Shown here piece after piece: positions 16,401 to 25,009 of a stretch of 39,330 nt of DNA (positions are counted from its first letter, which is position 1; each line of letters begins with the position of its first letter). The DNA comes from Pseudomonadales bacterium (GTDB taxonomy: Bacteria > Pseudomonadota > Gammaproteobacteria > Pseudomonadales > Pseudohongiellaceae). The notes under the pieces were generated by a model. It saw nothing but the letters and a program-made list of their open reading frames with translations. It did no database searches and was not told the DNA's origin. The stretch covers positions 1-39,330 of the forward strand of contig JAJEGU010000039.1 of the NCBI GenBank assembly GCA_022819645.1, written 5' to 3'. Made by a program: the position numbers and the translations under genes.

Positions 16401-16760
16401 TTACTGACGAGTGCCGGTAACCTGCAAATCGCCGAAATCGGTGGCGAAGGACCCGTCCAGGGTGTCGCCTTCCACGGAGCCGCTGAACTCGAGCATGACG
16501 GTCTGGCCCTGGGCGTCGATCTCGGTATTGAAGGTCACCGCGGGGCCGTCGTACATCACGTCGTTCACCGGCGCCTCACCGAGCGGGTCCGCCGCCATCA
16601 TGCCGGTGCCGTCCTCGTTGAGCGTCAATGTAACCGGAATCGAGCCGAGTGGCGTATTCATGTCCACGCCCCAGACGCCCACCGCGGGCGGCGGCGCGCT
16701 GGCGCAGCCGGCGAAGATCATGAGGGAGAGGAAAAGGCTTCCGCCTGTGATTCTGTTCAT
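16401..16760 (-). CDS. Small secreted lipoprotein, unknown function
   Basis: 119 residues. The N-terminus has basic residues, a hydrophobic core and a lipobox (IFAGC, lipidation at Cys19), so it should be anchored in a membrane facing the periplasm. The rest is a series of short strands with Thr/Val/Gly alternation (VTLTLNEDGTG, VMLEFSGSVEGDTLDGSF), reminiscent of small beta-sandwich or lipocalin-like folds, but I do not recognise a named family. It lies downstream of the aquaporin gene on the same strand, separated by a strong terminator, so it probably has its own promoter. Confidence 0.7.
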   Translation of the reverse strand: MNRITGGSLFLSLMIFAGCASAPPPAVGVWGVDMNTPLGSIPVTLTLNEDGTGMMAADPLGEAPVNDVMYDGPAVTFNTEIDAQGQTVMLEFSGSVEGDTLDGSFATDFGDLQVTGTRQ

Positions 16761-16807
16761 ATGGATACCTTATCTGGCTTTGTCATTGGTGGAGCAGTTC
16801 GCGCAAA

Positions 16808-16844
16808 CGGAAACCCCGGGAGCCTGCGCCGCAGGCTCCCGGGG
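16808..16844 (-). terminator. Rho-independent terminator of the aquaporin gene
   Basis: A perfect 14-bp stem (16814-16827 with 16831-16844, 3-base loop) is followed on the minus strand by GTTTCCGTTT. It lies about 80 bases after the aquaporin stop. The stem contains GGAGCCTGCGCC, the end motif of the 167-bp element, so the terminator may be built from a collapsed element end; a further GGGAGCCTGCGCC lies near 16903. Confidence 0.6.
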
Positions 16845-16925
16845 CAGCGAGATGCAGCGCCTATTGTCCGGTTAATTGTCCCCGCGTCAACCGCAAACCG
16901 CCTGGGAGCCTGCGCCAACCAGCCG

Positions 16926-17594
16926 TCAATCGACTTCGGCGAGAAATTTTTCGCCCTGCAACCAGCGCGCGGCCGGCCAGGCCAGCAATGCGCCGATGGG
17001 CGGAGCCGTCAGATACAACCAGATCAGGTCGAGATTTTCCGCCGCCAGCGCCGGGCCGATGGAGCGGGCCGGATTCATCGAGGCGCCGGTGACGCCGCCG
17101 CCGAACATGCTCAACAAGGTCACGGCTGAGCCGATCACGAGACCGGCCATGACTTTCTTGGCGCCGTTGCCGCTCAACACGTTGAAGATCACGAACATGA
17201 GCAGGAAAGTGAGCAGGATTTCGAAGAGAAAAGTGCGGGGAACGTCGATCACGGTCGCCGTCATGCCGTAACCGGAATGGTCGGGGAACAGCAGCCGCAG
17301 CAGGAAGGCCGCGGCGATGGCGCCGAAGCATTGCGCGGCGATGTAGGGCAGCAGCAGATCGCGCGGCAGGCGGCCCGAGGCGCAGAAAGCGACGCTCACC
17401 GCCGGATTGATATGGGCGCCGGAGACGTTTCCCAGCGAATAGACCACGGCCATGACCACCATGCCGAAAACGAGGTTGACGCCGAGGGCGCCGAAGCCGA
17501 CGCTGAAAAGATCGTTCGCCACCACGGCGCCGCAGCCGGTGAATACCAGCGCGAAAGTACCCACCGCCTCGGAGCCGAGAATTTTCCAGTTCAT
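16926..17594 (-). CDS. Aquaporin (MIP family) with unusual predicted selectivity filter
   Basis: 222 residues, six hydrophobic helices and both MIP half-helix motifs: NPA at 63-65 and 174-176. The protein forms a tetrameric inner-membrane channel for water or small uncharged solutes. By spacing from the NPA motifs, the aromatic/arginine filter positions of AqpZ (F43, H174, T183, R189) correspond here to F43, S162, A171 and R177; GlpF has W, G, F, R. The filter therefore matches neither model and should be wider and less polar than AqpZ, though this alignment is by eye. A much longer open frame covers it (to 20351), but ATG 17594 starts exactly at the first helix, and the xanthine-dehydrogenase-type genes occupy the rest. 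Confidence 0.88.
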   Translation of the reverse strand: MNWKILGSEAVGTFALVFTGCGAVVANDLFSVGFGALGVNLVFGMVVMAVVYSLGNVSGAHINPAVSVAFCASGRLPRDLLLPYIAAQCFGAIAAAFLLRLLFPDHSGYGMTATVIDVPRTFLFEILLTFLLMFVIFNVLSGNGAKKVMAGLVIGSAVTLLSMFGGGVTGASMNPARSIGPALAAENLDLIWLYLTAPPIGALLAWPAARWLQGEKFLAEVD

Positions 17595-17714
17595 CGCCTG
17601 TACCCACAGTTGCCGATTTCTCGCATTATCGCCCAGCGGAACCCGCTTGTCCTTTAATCCCCCAGGCCGATTACATATAATCCCGGCTGACTTCACTGTT
17701 CCAAAGGGGGAAAC

Positions 17715-18173
17715 GTGGCCAATTTCAGATTGAACGGAGAGAGCCGGGAACTCGATATCGAGCCCGAAATGCCCTTGCTGTGGGCGCTGCGCGACGAGCT
17801 CGGCATGACCGGAACCAAGTTCGGCTGCGGCATCGGCAATTGCGGCGCCTGCACCGTGCACGTGGACGGCAACGCCGCGCGCAGTTGCGTCACACCGGTG
17901 AGCGCCGTGGAAGGGCGCGACGTTACCACCATCGAAGGTCTCGCCACCGCGCTCGGCGGCGACGAACTCACGCCGGTGCAGCAAGCCTGGATCGACCACC
18001 AGGTGCCGCAATGCGGCTACTGCCAGTCGGGCATGATCATGGCGGTTTCCTCCCTGCTCGAGCGCAACCCGTCGCCCAGCGACGCGGAAATCGACGCCGG
18101 CATCACCAATATCTGCCGTTGCGGCTCCTATCCCAGGGTGCGCAAGGCGATTCGCGCGCTCGCCAGCGCATAG
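17715..18173 (+). CDS. [2Fe-2S] subunit of a periplasmic molybdenum hydroxylase (IorA-like)
   Basis: 152 residues, the usual length for the small iron-sulfur subunit of the isoquinoline 1-oxidoreductase/aldehyde oxidoreductase group. The N-terminal plant-type ferredoxin domain has the CGIGNCGAC motif (C40, C45, C48) with C60. The C-terminal helical domain carries CGYC and CRC for the second [2Fe-2S] cluster near the molybdopterin. It passes electrons from the molybdenum centre to an acceptor. GTG 17715 follows AAAGGGGGA. It has no signal peptide of its own, so it would be exported together with the Tat-signalled large subunit encoded 9 bases downstream. There is no FAD subunit, consistent with the two-subunit periplasmic type that donates to a cytochrome. 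Confidence 0.9.
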   Translation: MANFRLNGESRELDIEPEMPLLWALRDELGMTGTKFGCGIGNCGACTVHVDGNAARSCVTPVSAVEGRDVTTIEGLATALGGDELTPVQQAWIDHQVPQCGYCQSGMIMAVSSLLERNPSPSDAEIDAGITNICRCGSYPRVRKAIRALASA

Positions 18174-18182
18174 GGGGCCGCC

Positions 18183-20420
18183 ATGACCGAAACCACCAGC
18201 AAACCCAAAATCAGCCGCCGCAAGTTCCTGCTCGTTTCCGCGGTGGCCGGCGGCGGCGTCCTCATCGGCTACGCCGCCACTCGCCCGAGCCGGCACCGGG
18301 TCGCCAACGACACGCTCGCCGAAGGCGGCGAACGCTTCGTCACTTCCTGGATTCGCCTCCAACCCGACAATCGCATCACCGTGTACGTGCCGCATTCCGA
18401 AATGGGCCAGGGCATTCACACCGCCCTCGGCCAGATGGCCGCCGACGAACTCGACGCCGACTGGGAACTCGTGGACATAGAACAGGCGCCCGCCACCGAC
18501 CTGTTCGCCAACGACGCCATCGTCAAGGGCTTCGGCGAAGAACTGCTGCCCCCCTTCCTTATGGGAGTAGTCAACGCCAGCGCCCTCACCGTGGCGCGGG
18601 TCGCCAATCTGCAGACCACCGGCGGCAGCTCCTCGGTGCGCTACACCGGCGAAAACACCATTCGCGTGGCCGGCGCGGCGGCGAGGCAGATGCTGCTCGA
18701 ATGCGCCGCCGAACGCTGGGGCGTTCCGCTTGCGGAATGCAGCACCGAACTGAGCCATGTGCATCACTCCGCCAGCGGCCGCTCGCTCGCCTACGGCGAA
18801 CTCGCCAGTGCCGCGGCCGAGCTTGAACCGCCGGAAAACCCGGTGCTTAAAGAGCGCTCGCAATTCAACATCATGGGCAAGGCCATCTCCCGGCGCGATA
18901 TTCCGCCCAAGGTCGACGGCAGCGCGCCCTATGGCATCGACGCCCACAGCGAAGACATGCTCTACGCCGCCCTGCGCCTCGCGCCGGTGTTCGGCGCGAA
19001 GCTGGTCTCGGTGGACACCGGGGAAGCACTCGCCCAGCGCGGCGTGCAAAGAGTCGTCGAGCTTGAAGACGGCTACGCCGTGGTCGCCGACAACTACTGG
19101 CGCGCCAAACAGGCGCTGGAACTCGTTGAGGCGACATTCGAATCCACCGAGAACGACAACGTCTCCAGCGCCATGCTGGCGGAGCGATTCGACGCGGCGC
19201 TGGCCGGCGACAACGGCTCGGAGGATTTCGAATCCGGCGACGCCGACGCCGCCCTGGAAGCAGCCAGGGACGTGCTCGAAGCCAGCTATCGCGTGCCCTA
19301 TCTCGCCCACGCCGCCATGGAGCCGATGAACAGCACCATGCACATCCAGGGCGACCGGGCCGAACTGTGGACCAGCACCCAGGACGCCCTGGCCATCAAG
19401 GCCCGGGCCGCATCGACGGCGGGGCTGCGGGAAGACGACGTCACCTACCATCACAGCTATCTCGGCGGCGGTTTCGGCCGGCGCCTGCCCTTCACCTGGA
19501 ACGTGATCGACCACGCTGCGCTGATCGCCAAAGAGTTCGACGTCCCCGTCAAGACCATCCTCACCCGGGAGGAGGACATGCGCCAGGACTACTACCGGCC
19601 CGCGGTGCACAGCAACTTCCGCGCCGCGTTCGACAGCGAAGGCCGGGTGACCGCCTGGCATAACCGCTTCACCGGCCCCATCCAGGTTCCCGGCGCGGCG
19701 CATATCCCCTATGCGATTCCGAACCAGTCGATCCGGGTGGTGGACGTGGAAACCCACGTGCCCATCGCTTCCTGGCGCAGCGTGGACCATTCCCAGCAGA
19801 CTTTTTTCATCGAATCCTTCATCGACGAAATCGCCCACCGCGGCGGAGTCAATCCCTATCAGTTGCGCATGGACCTGCTGCAAGAGCATCCGCGCCACCG
19901 CAACGTATTGCAAGTGGCAGCGGAGTCGGCGGGCTACGGCAGCGGGCTGCCCGAAGGCCACGCCCTCGGCATCGCGGTGCAGGAAAGTTTCGGCAGCATC
20001 GCCGCCCAGGTCGCCGAAGTCTCCATCGGCGACGACGGCCGCGCCATCGTCCACAAGATCACCTGCGCCATGGATTGCGGCTGGGCGGTCAATCCGGACG
20101 GCGCCGAAGCCCAGATCGAAAGTGGCATCATTTTTGGCCTCACCGCCGCGCTCCACGGCGCCATCACCATCGAAAACGGCCAGGTGGTGCAAGGCAATTT
20201 CCCCGACTACGAAATGCTGCGCATGGCCACCACCCCGGAAATCGTCGTGCACCTGGTGGAATCCGGCAACCCTCCGGGCGGCCTCGGCGAACCGGCAACC
20301 CCGCCCGTAGCCGCCGCAGTGGCCAACGCCATCTACATCCTCACCGGCCAACGCATCCGCGAACTGCCCATCGGCGACCGCGAGTTCACACAGACGCCAT
20401 CATTAGCCACTATCGATTGA
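18183..20420 (+). CDS. Molybdopterin-binding subunit of a Tat-exported hydroxylase (IorB-like)
   Basis: 745 residues. The N-terminus carries the twin-arginine signal SRRKFLLVSAVAGGG, so the folded cofactor-loaded enzyme is exported. Molybdopterin-cytosine-dinucleotide contact motifs follow in order: HSEMGQGIHTALGQ near residue 65, HAAMEPMN near 380, GGGFGRRLPF near 430, and GGLGEPATPP near 700, whose Glu is the expected base. The family hydroxylates N-heterocycles or oxidises aldehydes with water as oxygen source; the actual substrate is not predictable. The gene is 9 bases after the [2Fe-2S] subunit, forming a two-gene operon. No maturation factor (XdhC type) or cytochrome lies alongside, so those must be elsewhere. 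Confidence 0.9.
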   Translation: MTETTSKPKISRRKFLLVSAVAGGGVLIGYAATRPSRHRVANDTLAEGGERFVTSWIRLQPDNRITVYVPHSEMGQGIHTALGQMAADELDADWELVDIEQAPATDLFANDAIVKGFGEELLPPFLMGVVNASALTVARVANLQTTGGSSSVRYTGENTIRVAGAAARQMLLECAAERWGVPLAECSTELSHVHHSASGRSLAYGELASAAAELEPPENPVLKERSQFNIMGKAISRRDIPPKVDGSAPYGIDAHSEDMLYAALRLAPVFGAKLVSVDTGEALAQRGVQRVVELEDGYAVVADNYWRAKQALELVEATFESTENDNVSSAMLAERFDAALAGDNGSEDFESGDADAALEAARDVLEASYRVPYLAHAAMEPMNSTMHIQGDRAELWTSTQDALAIKARAASTAGLREDDVTYHHSYLGGGFGRRLPFTWNVIDHAALIAKEFDVPVKTILTREEDMRQDYYRPAVHSNFRAAFDSEGRVTAWHNRFTGPIQVPGAAHIPYAIPNQSIRVVDVETHVPIASWRSVDHSQQTFFIESFIDEIAHRGGVNPYQLRMDLLQEHPRHRNVLQVAAESAGYGSGLPEGHALGIAVQESFGSIAAQVAEVSIGDDGRAIVHKITCAMDCGWAVNPDGAEAQIESGIIFGLTAALHGAITIENGQVVQGNFPDYEMLRMATTPEIVVHLVESGNPPGGLGEPATPPVAAAVANAIYILTGQRIRELPIGDREFTQTPSLATID

Positions 20421-20473
20421 CATATTCTCTGCACGAGAAAAAACTTTCTCCGGAGTAGGAAACCATCTGATAA

Positions 20474-20925
20474 ATGTCCAATTTTCAAAGAGAAGGATCG
20501 ATAAGCAACACTCAAGTCGGACGAGACTTTGAGTTTCGTGCAATGAAAGCGCTAGCCCAAAGGGGCTTCCGTTGACTCCTAATTTTAATGTTTCTTGCGG
20601 TTTGGACGAAGTTCAGAAGGATCATGCTTTCGACCTCGGTTCAGAGAATCCAAAAGTTATTGTCGAATGCAAGTCTCAGACTTGGACGTCTGATGGCAAT
20701 GTTCCTAGTGCCAAGATGAAGAACTGGGTGGTAGCAATGTTCTACTTTCACATGGCACCATTGGACTACCGAAAGATATTCTTTGTCGAAAGAAGTGTGC
20801 GCCCAAATACTGGTGAATCCCTTTTGGAGTATTTCTACCGAACTCAGACCCATCTAATCCCTTCGGAAGTAGAGTTGTGGGAACTTGATCGGCATAGTGA
20901 AAATTTGACTATTTTGAAGGAGTAG
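20474..20925 (+). pseudogene. Frameshifted PD-(D/E)XK nuclease-like gene
   Basis: ATG 20474 opens a frame with a helix typical of restriction-like nucleases (GRDFEFRAMKALAQRGF), which hits TGA at 20573. The continuation lies one frame back (20572-20925) and carries KDHAFDLGS and VIVECKSQTW, that is D followed by E-x-K, the active-site pattern of PD-(D/E)XK enzymes. Adding one C in TTCCG (near 20570) would read GFPLTPNF and join both parts into about 150 residues, so a one-base deletion is the simplest explanation. No canonical -1 slippery heptamer is seen. The gene ends 4 bases before the DUF262 gene, and both are AT-rich, so they arrived together. A TTG at 20572 could still start the nuclease half. 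Confidence 0.65.
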
Positions 20926-20929
20926 CTTA

Positions 20930-22819
20930 ATGGATGCTGACGACCATCCCGTCGAAGTTGTCTTGAAAGAATCTCGCCGGTTTATGGTTCCGCTTTACCA
21001 GCGGAAATATCAATGGGCCGATGCGCGGCTTCAACCTTTCTGGGAAGACGTTTCAGCCAAGGCCGCAGAAGTCATCGAAGATGAGAGTAAATTTGAACAC
21101 TACATGGGAGCACTAATACTTTCTCCTGTTGACCAAGGTTCGCAGATAGGGCGTACACCAATAGTTCAAGTAGTAGATGGTCAACAACGCCTCACTACAT
21201 TTCAAATATTCCTCTCAGCACTAAGGGAAGTAGCAAGAAATCACAATTTGGATGACCTAATTTCGCAGATTGAAGGCTACCTTTTCAATGAACTTAAAAG
21301 TAAAGATAAGGACAAATTAACTCGCTTCAAGTTAACACCTACTCTAACAGATAGAGATATATTTAATGACATCATCCAATTGACTCACAAAAATCTCACT
21401 GAAAAACATAGAGGCTTGTTCTGGGGAAATCGTGTACCTAAAAACACAGGATTTCCTGCGTTTCGTGCTTATTACCTGTTCTATTCTTGGATTGAAGAGT
21501 TTGCTTTACATGGCCCGGAGGAAGACTCCGAGGTAAGTTTCGAAAGTGATGCAAAAGCCACTCAAAAGGGAGCCGTCGAGCCCGAACTACTGAAATCGCG
21601 GTTGGAAGCACTTCTCACAGCCGTGCTCGACAGACTGAAACTTGTAGTTATTACACTTGGAGAGAACGATGATGCACAAGTCATTTTCGAGACTCTTAAC
21701 TCCAAAGGCGAGCCACTTCTGGCCATGGATTTGGTGCGCAACAATATATTTCACCGCGCAGAAAAGCAGCAGGCATCAGTCGAGGAGTTATATAAGCAGT
21801 TATGGGATCCACTAGACGATGTTTGGTGGCGTGAGCCCGCACCAAATGCTCGACCCAGGCGTCCTCGACTTGACCACTTCCTAGCACATGTATTGACAGC
21901 AGAAACGGGCAATAAAATTTCAGTTCGAGAACTATATGCTGAGTATCGGGCTTTCGCAGTACCAAAAGGTAAGCCACGCTTCGATAATGTAGAAAATGAA
22001 CTAAGACTTTTGGAGGCATATGCACCATTGTACGAAACACTAGAAGGGCGAGTACGTGATGATTCGGCTCTATATTGGCTTGGGAGGAAATTAACTTCGT
22101 GGCAAGTAACAACTGCGTATCCTTTGGCGATGCAGATTGAAGCTGCAGATATTGAAATTGAAGAGAAGCGTACACTTGCGAAACTAATTTATTCATTCCT
22201 CGCCCGAAGAGCAATTTGTGGATTGACTACAAAGAATTTGAATAGAGTATTCCAATCGTTAGCAGCAGAATTCCTAATTCGCGGAGTATCAATAAGTACG
22301 TTTCGAGAATTCTTTAAGGACAAGCTTGGCGAGAGTACGCGATTTCCCGATAATGAAGAGTTTCAACGAGGAATTTTGGAGGGTAACGCGTACTCCATCT
22401 CACCAAAAACGAGGTTGGTTGACATACTGTCTGAAATTGAGAAAGCTAGCCGACCTGAATTCTCTGAGAAAACGGAGCTTCCGGTGGGGCTTTGGATTGA
22501 ACATGTCCTCCCTCAAACTTGGACGGATGAATGGCCTTTCGAAGATGGAATTGGACGAGACTTTAACTCTATTGATCCAAAAGTAATGGCAAGAAACTCA
22601 CTTATTCATACGCTTGGAAACCTTACCTTGCTTACTCAAAGTCTTAACATTTCATCAAGTAACTCAGGATTTCTAGAAAAACGCGACAAATTTGAAGAGC
22701 ATACTGGGCTTTTCTTAAACAAGTGGTTCCTTAAGCGCGAAAAATGGATGGAGGTGGAGATTGGTGAACGGGGTGAAGAACTTGCCAAGATATCGAAAGA
22801 TATCTGGGTAAGCTTGTAA
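20930..22819 (+). CDS. DUF262-DUF1524 protein (GmrSD-type restriction enzyme)
   Basis: 629 residues, uninterrupted. The N-terminal DUF262 domain shows VPLYQRKYQW (20-29) and VVDGQQRLTTF (about 81-91), a ParB-like nucleotide-binding fold that in GmrS hydrolyses NTP. The C-terminal DUF1524 domain has IEHVLPQTW (near 523) and LGNLTLL..N (near 563-580), the His-Me/HNH nuclease pattern of GmrD. Fused proteins of this kind include type IV restriction enzymes that cut glucosylated or otherwise modified phage DNA. The segment is clearly richer in A+T than both flanks, with different codon use, a sign of transfer. It is the only complete gene of the island and directly follows the frameshifted nuclease gene. 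Confidence 0.88.
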   Translation: MDADDHPVEVVLKESRRFMVPLYQRKYQWADARLQPFWEDVSAKAAEVIEDESKFEHYMGALILSPVDQGSQIGRTPIVQVVDGQQRLTTFQIFLSALREVARNHNLDDLISQIEGYLFNELKSKDKDKLTRFKLTPTLTDRDIFNDIIQLTHKNLTEKHRGLFWGNRVPKNTGFPAFRAYYLFYSWIEEFALHGPEEDSEVSFESDAKATQKGAVEPELLKSRLEALLTAVLDRLKLVVITLGENDDAQVIFETLNSKGEPLLAMDLVRNNIFHRAEKQQASVEELYKQLWDPLDDVWWREPAPNARPRRPRLDHFLAHVLTAETGNKISVRELYAEYRAFAVPKGKPRFDNVENELRLLEAYAPLYETLEGRVRDDSALYWLGRKLTSWQVTTAYPLAMQIEAADIEIEEKRTLAKLIYSFLARRAICGLTTKNLNRVFQSLAAEFLIRGVSISTFREFFKDKLGESTRFPDNEEFQRGILEGNAYSISPKTRLVDILSEIEKASRPEFSEKTELPVGLWIEHVLPQTWTDEWPFEDGIGRDFNSIDPKVMARNSLIHTLGNLTLLTQSLNISSSNSGFLEKRDKFEEHTGLFLNKWFLKREKWMEVEIGERGEELAKISKDIWVSL

Positions 22820-22828
22820 TTTTCTGGC

Positions 22829-22960
22829 ATGGGCACCATACGTCAGCCCATCTGCTGGATTGTCGCTGGTTCTAATGGTGCGGGTCGGTCCGTCAGGGAA
22901 GCCGGCGACAGCGAGCAGGCGGAAGTCACCGTCAAGAAGAGAAGGAAAACCCTGAAATAA
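22829..22960 (+). pseudogene. Fossil N-terminus of a zeta-toxin-like P-loop protein
   Basis: ATG 22829 opens a 43-codon frame ending in TAA at 22958. It reads PICWIVAGSNGAGRS, which resembles the first strand and P-loop of zeta-toxin-family ATPases (IIAGPNGAGKT), but the P-loop Lys is Arg and the homology stops right after the P-loop. From about 22880 the same frame continues as HsdM-like sequence. This is a deletion junction between two genes; neither is functional. The match is by eye to a short motif. Confidence 0.45.
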
Positions 22961-23452
22961 ATCGGTGAATTGATCCCCGCCGAACTGCTGATTACCCGTT
23001 TTTCGCGGACCGAAAACTGGATTTGGAACGTCTCGAACTCGAGTTCGCGGAAGCGACCGAGCGCAAAACGGCTTTCGAGGAGGAACACGGCGGCGACGAA
23101 GGGTATTTCGCCGAACTCGATGTTCTTCACGACTGTTCGGATGGCGAACGGGGAGTCGGAGCGAAAGAATGCCGTGAGCGCCGCAAGCAAGAATCTGAAC
23201 GAACTCGCGCTGGAAAGATATGCGGCGCTGGACGACGGCGAAATCAGGCGACTGGTCGTCGAGGACAAGTGGTTCGCCAGCTTTCGCAAGGCGGTGAACG
23301 AAGTTTTGCACTACACCGGCGGCCGGCTTGCGGCCCGGCTCCGGGAACTCGACGAGCGCTATGCCCGACCGCTGCCGGATTTGCAGCGGGACGTGAACAC
23401 CTTCGAGACAAAAGTCGAGGGGCATTTGCGGAAGATGGGAGTTTCCGCATGA
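22880..23452 (+). pseudogene. Fragment of a type I methyltransferase subunit (HsdM) C-terminus
   Basis: Pieces of the HsdM C-terminal helical region appear in order but in different frames. GELIPAELLI (frame of 22961) comes after an in-frame TAA. LELEFAEATERKTAFEEEHGG follows one frame back. LVVEDKWF and LRELDERYARPLPDL up to KMGVSA* return to the first frame and end at 23452. One missing T near 23005 explains the first shift. The catalytic NPPY part of HsdM is absent altogether, so this is a dead 3' remnant of a lost type I restriction-modification locus. Its stop overlaps the ATG of the DUF1016 gene (ATGA), suggesting the two were once translationally coupled. Confidence 0.7.
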
Positions 23453-24434
23453 GCGAAGCCTTCGATTTCGATCGACTCGTCGATTTGTTTCAACGGACCC
23501 ATGAGGAGACGCAGCGCGGGCCGTGGACCGCTCGCTCGTGGTGCGAAACTGGCTGTTCGGCTGGTACATAGTGGAGTTCGAGGGCGGCGGCTTGTCCCAC
23601 CGGGAACTCTACGGCAAGGAGTTGATCGCCCATCTCTCGAATCGACTGACGGAGGTTGGGATCAAGGGGTGTTCGCGCACCAATTTGAGAAAATTCAGGC
23701 AATTCTACCAAGCGTTTAAGGACATTCCACAGACGCTGTCCGCCCATTCCGGGCAACCGGAAAAGATTCAACAGCCAGTGCCTGTTGAATCTTTTGCGCC
23801 AGACACATTTGCAGTGGCTGAAAGCATGCCCGAGCTTGCGGCGCGTTTCACTCTCGGCTGGTCCCACTACGTTGCTCTCGTCGCTATCGACAGTGCCGAG
23901 GCGCGCCGCTTCTACGAAATCGAGGCCGCCGAAAACAATTGGAGCACGCGCGAACTGGAACGACAGATCGCCAGTTCCCTCCACGAGCGGCTCGCGCTCA
24001 GCCGCGACAAGGAGGAAGTTCGCCGCCTTGCCAGCGAGGGACAAGTGGTGGAGAAGGCGTCGGACCTGATCAAGGACCCTGTCGTGCTTGAATTTCTGGG
24101 CCTGGAAGAGAAACCCGCCTATTCCGAAAACGATCTGGAGACCGCAATCATCGACCGGTTGCAGCAGTTTCTGCTGGAACTGGGCAAGGGCTTCCTGTTC
24201 GAGGCGCGCCAGAAACGGTTTACGTTCGATAACAGGCATTTCCGCGTGGACCTCGTTTTCTACAACCGCCTGCTGCAATGCTATGTGCTGATTGATCTCA
24301 AACTCGGCGAGCTGTCCCACCAGGACCTCGGGCAGATGCAGATGTACGTGAATTACTTCGACCGCCACGTGAAATCCGACGAGGAACTGCCAACCATCGG
24401 CATTCGATTCCAAACACATTGGCCATCCCGTTGA
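23449..24434 (+). pseudogene. Frameshifted DUF1016 (YhcG-type) nuclease
   Basis: ATG 23449 begins MSEAFDFDRLVDLFQRTHEETQRG, the start of a DUF1016 N-terminal domain, then the frame closes at 23571. The family continues one frame back from about 23516 (VDRSLVVRNWLFGWYIVEFE) and runs to 24434; one lost base in GCGCGGGCC restores a single frame. The C-terminal nuclease domain is recognisable (FRVDLVFYNRLL, LIDLKLGELS, QMQMYVNYFD), with D and D-x-K of a PD-(D/E)XK site. The normal end after ELPTIGI is replaced by a short foreign tail. DUF1016 proteins often sit inside type I restriction loci, as here beside the HsdM remnant. An ATG/GTG start near 23523 could still yield the nuclease part. Confidence 0.75.
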
Positions 24435-24568
24435 CAATACAAAATATGACCGACTCTGGAAGTTCCGATTAGGCCAAAGGAAGCAAATGACCTTGCGACG
24501 TATCGCCGAGGGCATAAAGGTCGCAACCAAATACAACGAAGATCTCGATGGATAATTCAGGCGGCAAA

Positions 24569-25009
24569 TCAACTGATTCCCGGGCTCAGGGGCAGTACCC
24601 GCAGATTCGGGAATCGGGTGAAATCGCGGTCCTGGGTGAGCAGGGTCTCAATGCCCTTTTGCTGGCAGAGAGCGGCGATCTGCGCATCAAAGACCAGATT
24701 GCCTTTGGCATTGCCCTCTTGAAGACATGATTCAAGCTCGTCGATGAATGCTTCGTCAGGGAGAGCGATGCGGCATGGGGGCGCCGCCATAAGCGCGTGG
24801 ATGAAGCTCAAGGCGTCTTTCATGGTGGACGGCGGCGCGCAGATTCTCGGGTGGGTGACGACACGCAGGAATTCAGTCACGCAGAACACCGGAATCGCCC
24901 ATTGCCGCGTTCCCTCGGCAAGATTCGTCAGTTACCGCAACGCAGCGGCATGGAAATGACTCTCCGCGCGATGGGCGTAGACGAGAATATTGGTATCGAC
25001 CGCGATCAT
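24569..25009 (-). pseudogene. PIN-domain toxin gene with a nonsense mutation
   Basis: ATG 25009 starts MIAVDTNILVYAHRAES, the PIN opening with the first catalytic Asp, but codon 26 is TAA (24934-24932). The same frame then continues unbroken to 24569 through VFCVTEFLRVV, FDAQIAALC and QDRDFTRF, giving an expected 146-residue toxin. A single G-to-T change (GAA to TAA) explains the stop. Translation could restart only after the catalytic DTN, so the protein should be inactive. Its ATG overlaps the antitoxin's TGA (ATGA), the normal vapBC arrangement. Confidence 0.75.

Noticed and set aside
17595..20351. Minus-strand frame extending the aquaporin to 1141 residues
   Set aside because: The added part is antisense to the molybdenum hydroxylase genes; the aquaporin's own ATG lies at its first helix.
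20555..20575. Programmed -1 frameshifting in the nuclease-like gene
   Set aside because: In-phase codons GCC CAA AGG GGC do not form an X XXY YYZ heptamer and I see no strong downstream stem; a lost base explains it better.
24435..24568. Short frame after the DUF1016 fragment (GHPVDNTKYDRLWKF...)
   Set aside because: About 45 codons without start, ribosome site or recognised homology; probably filler left by deletions.
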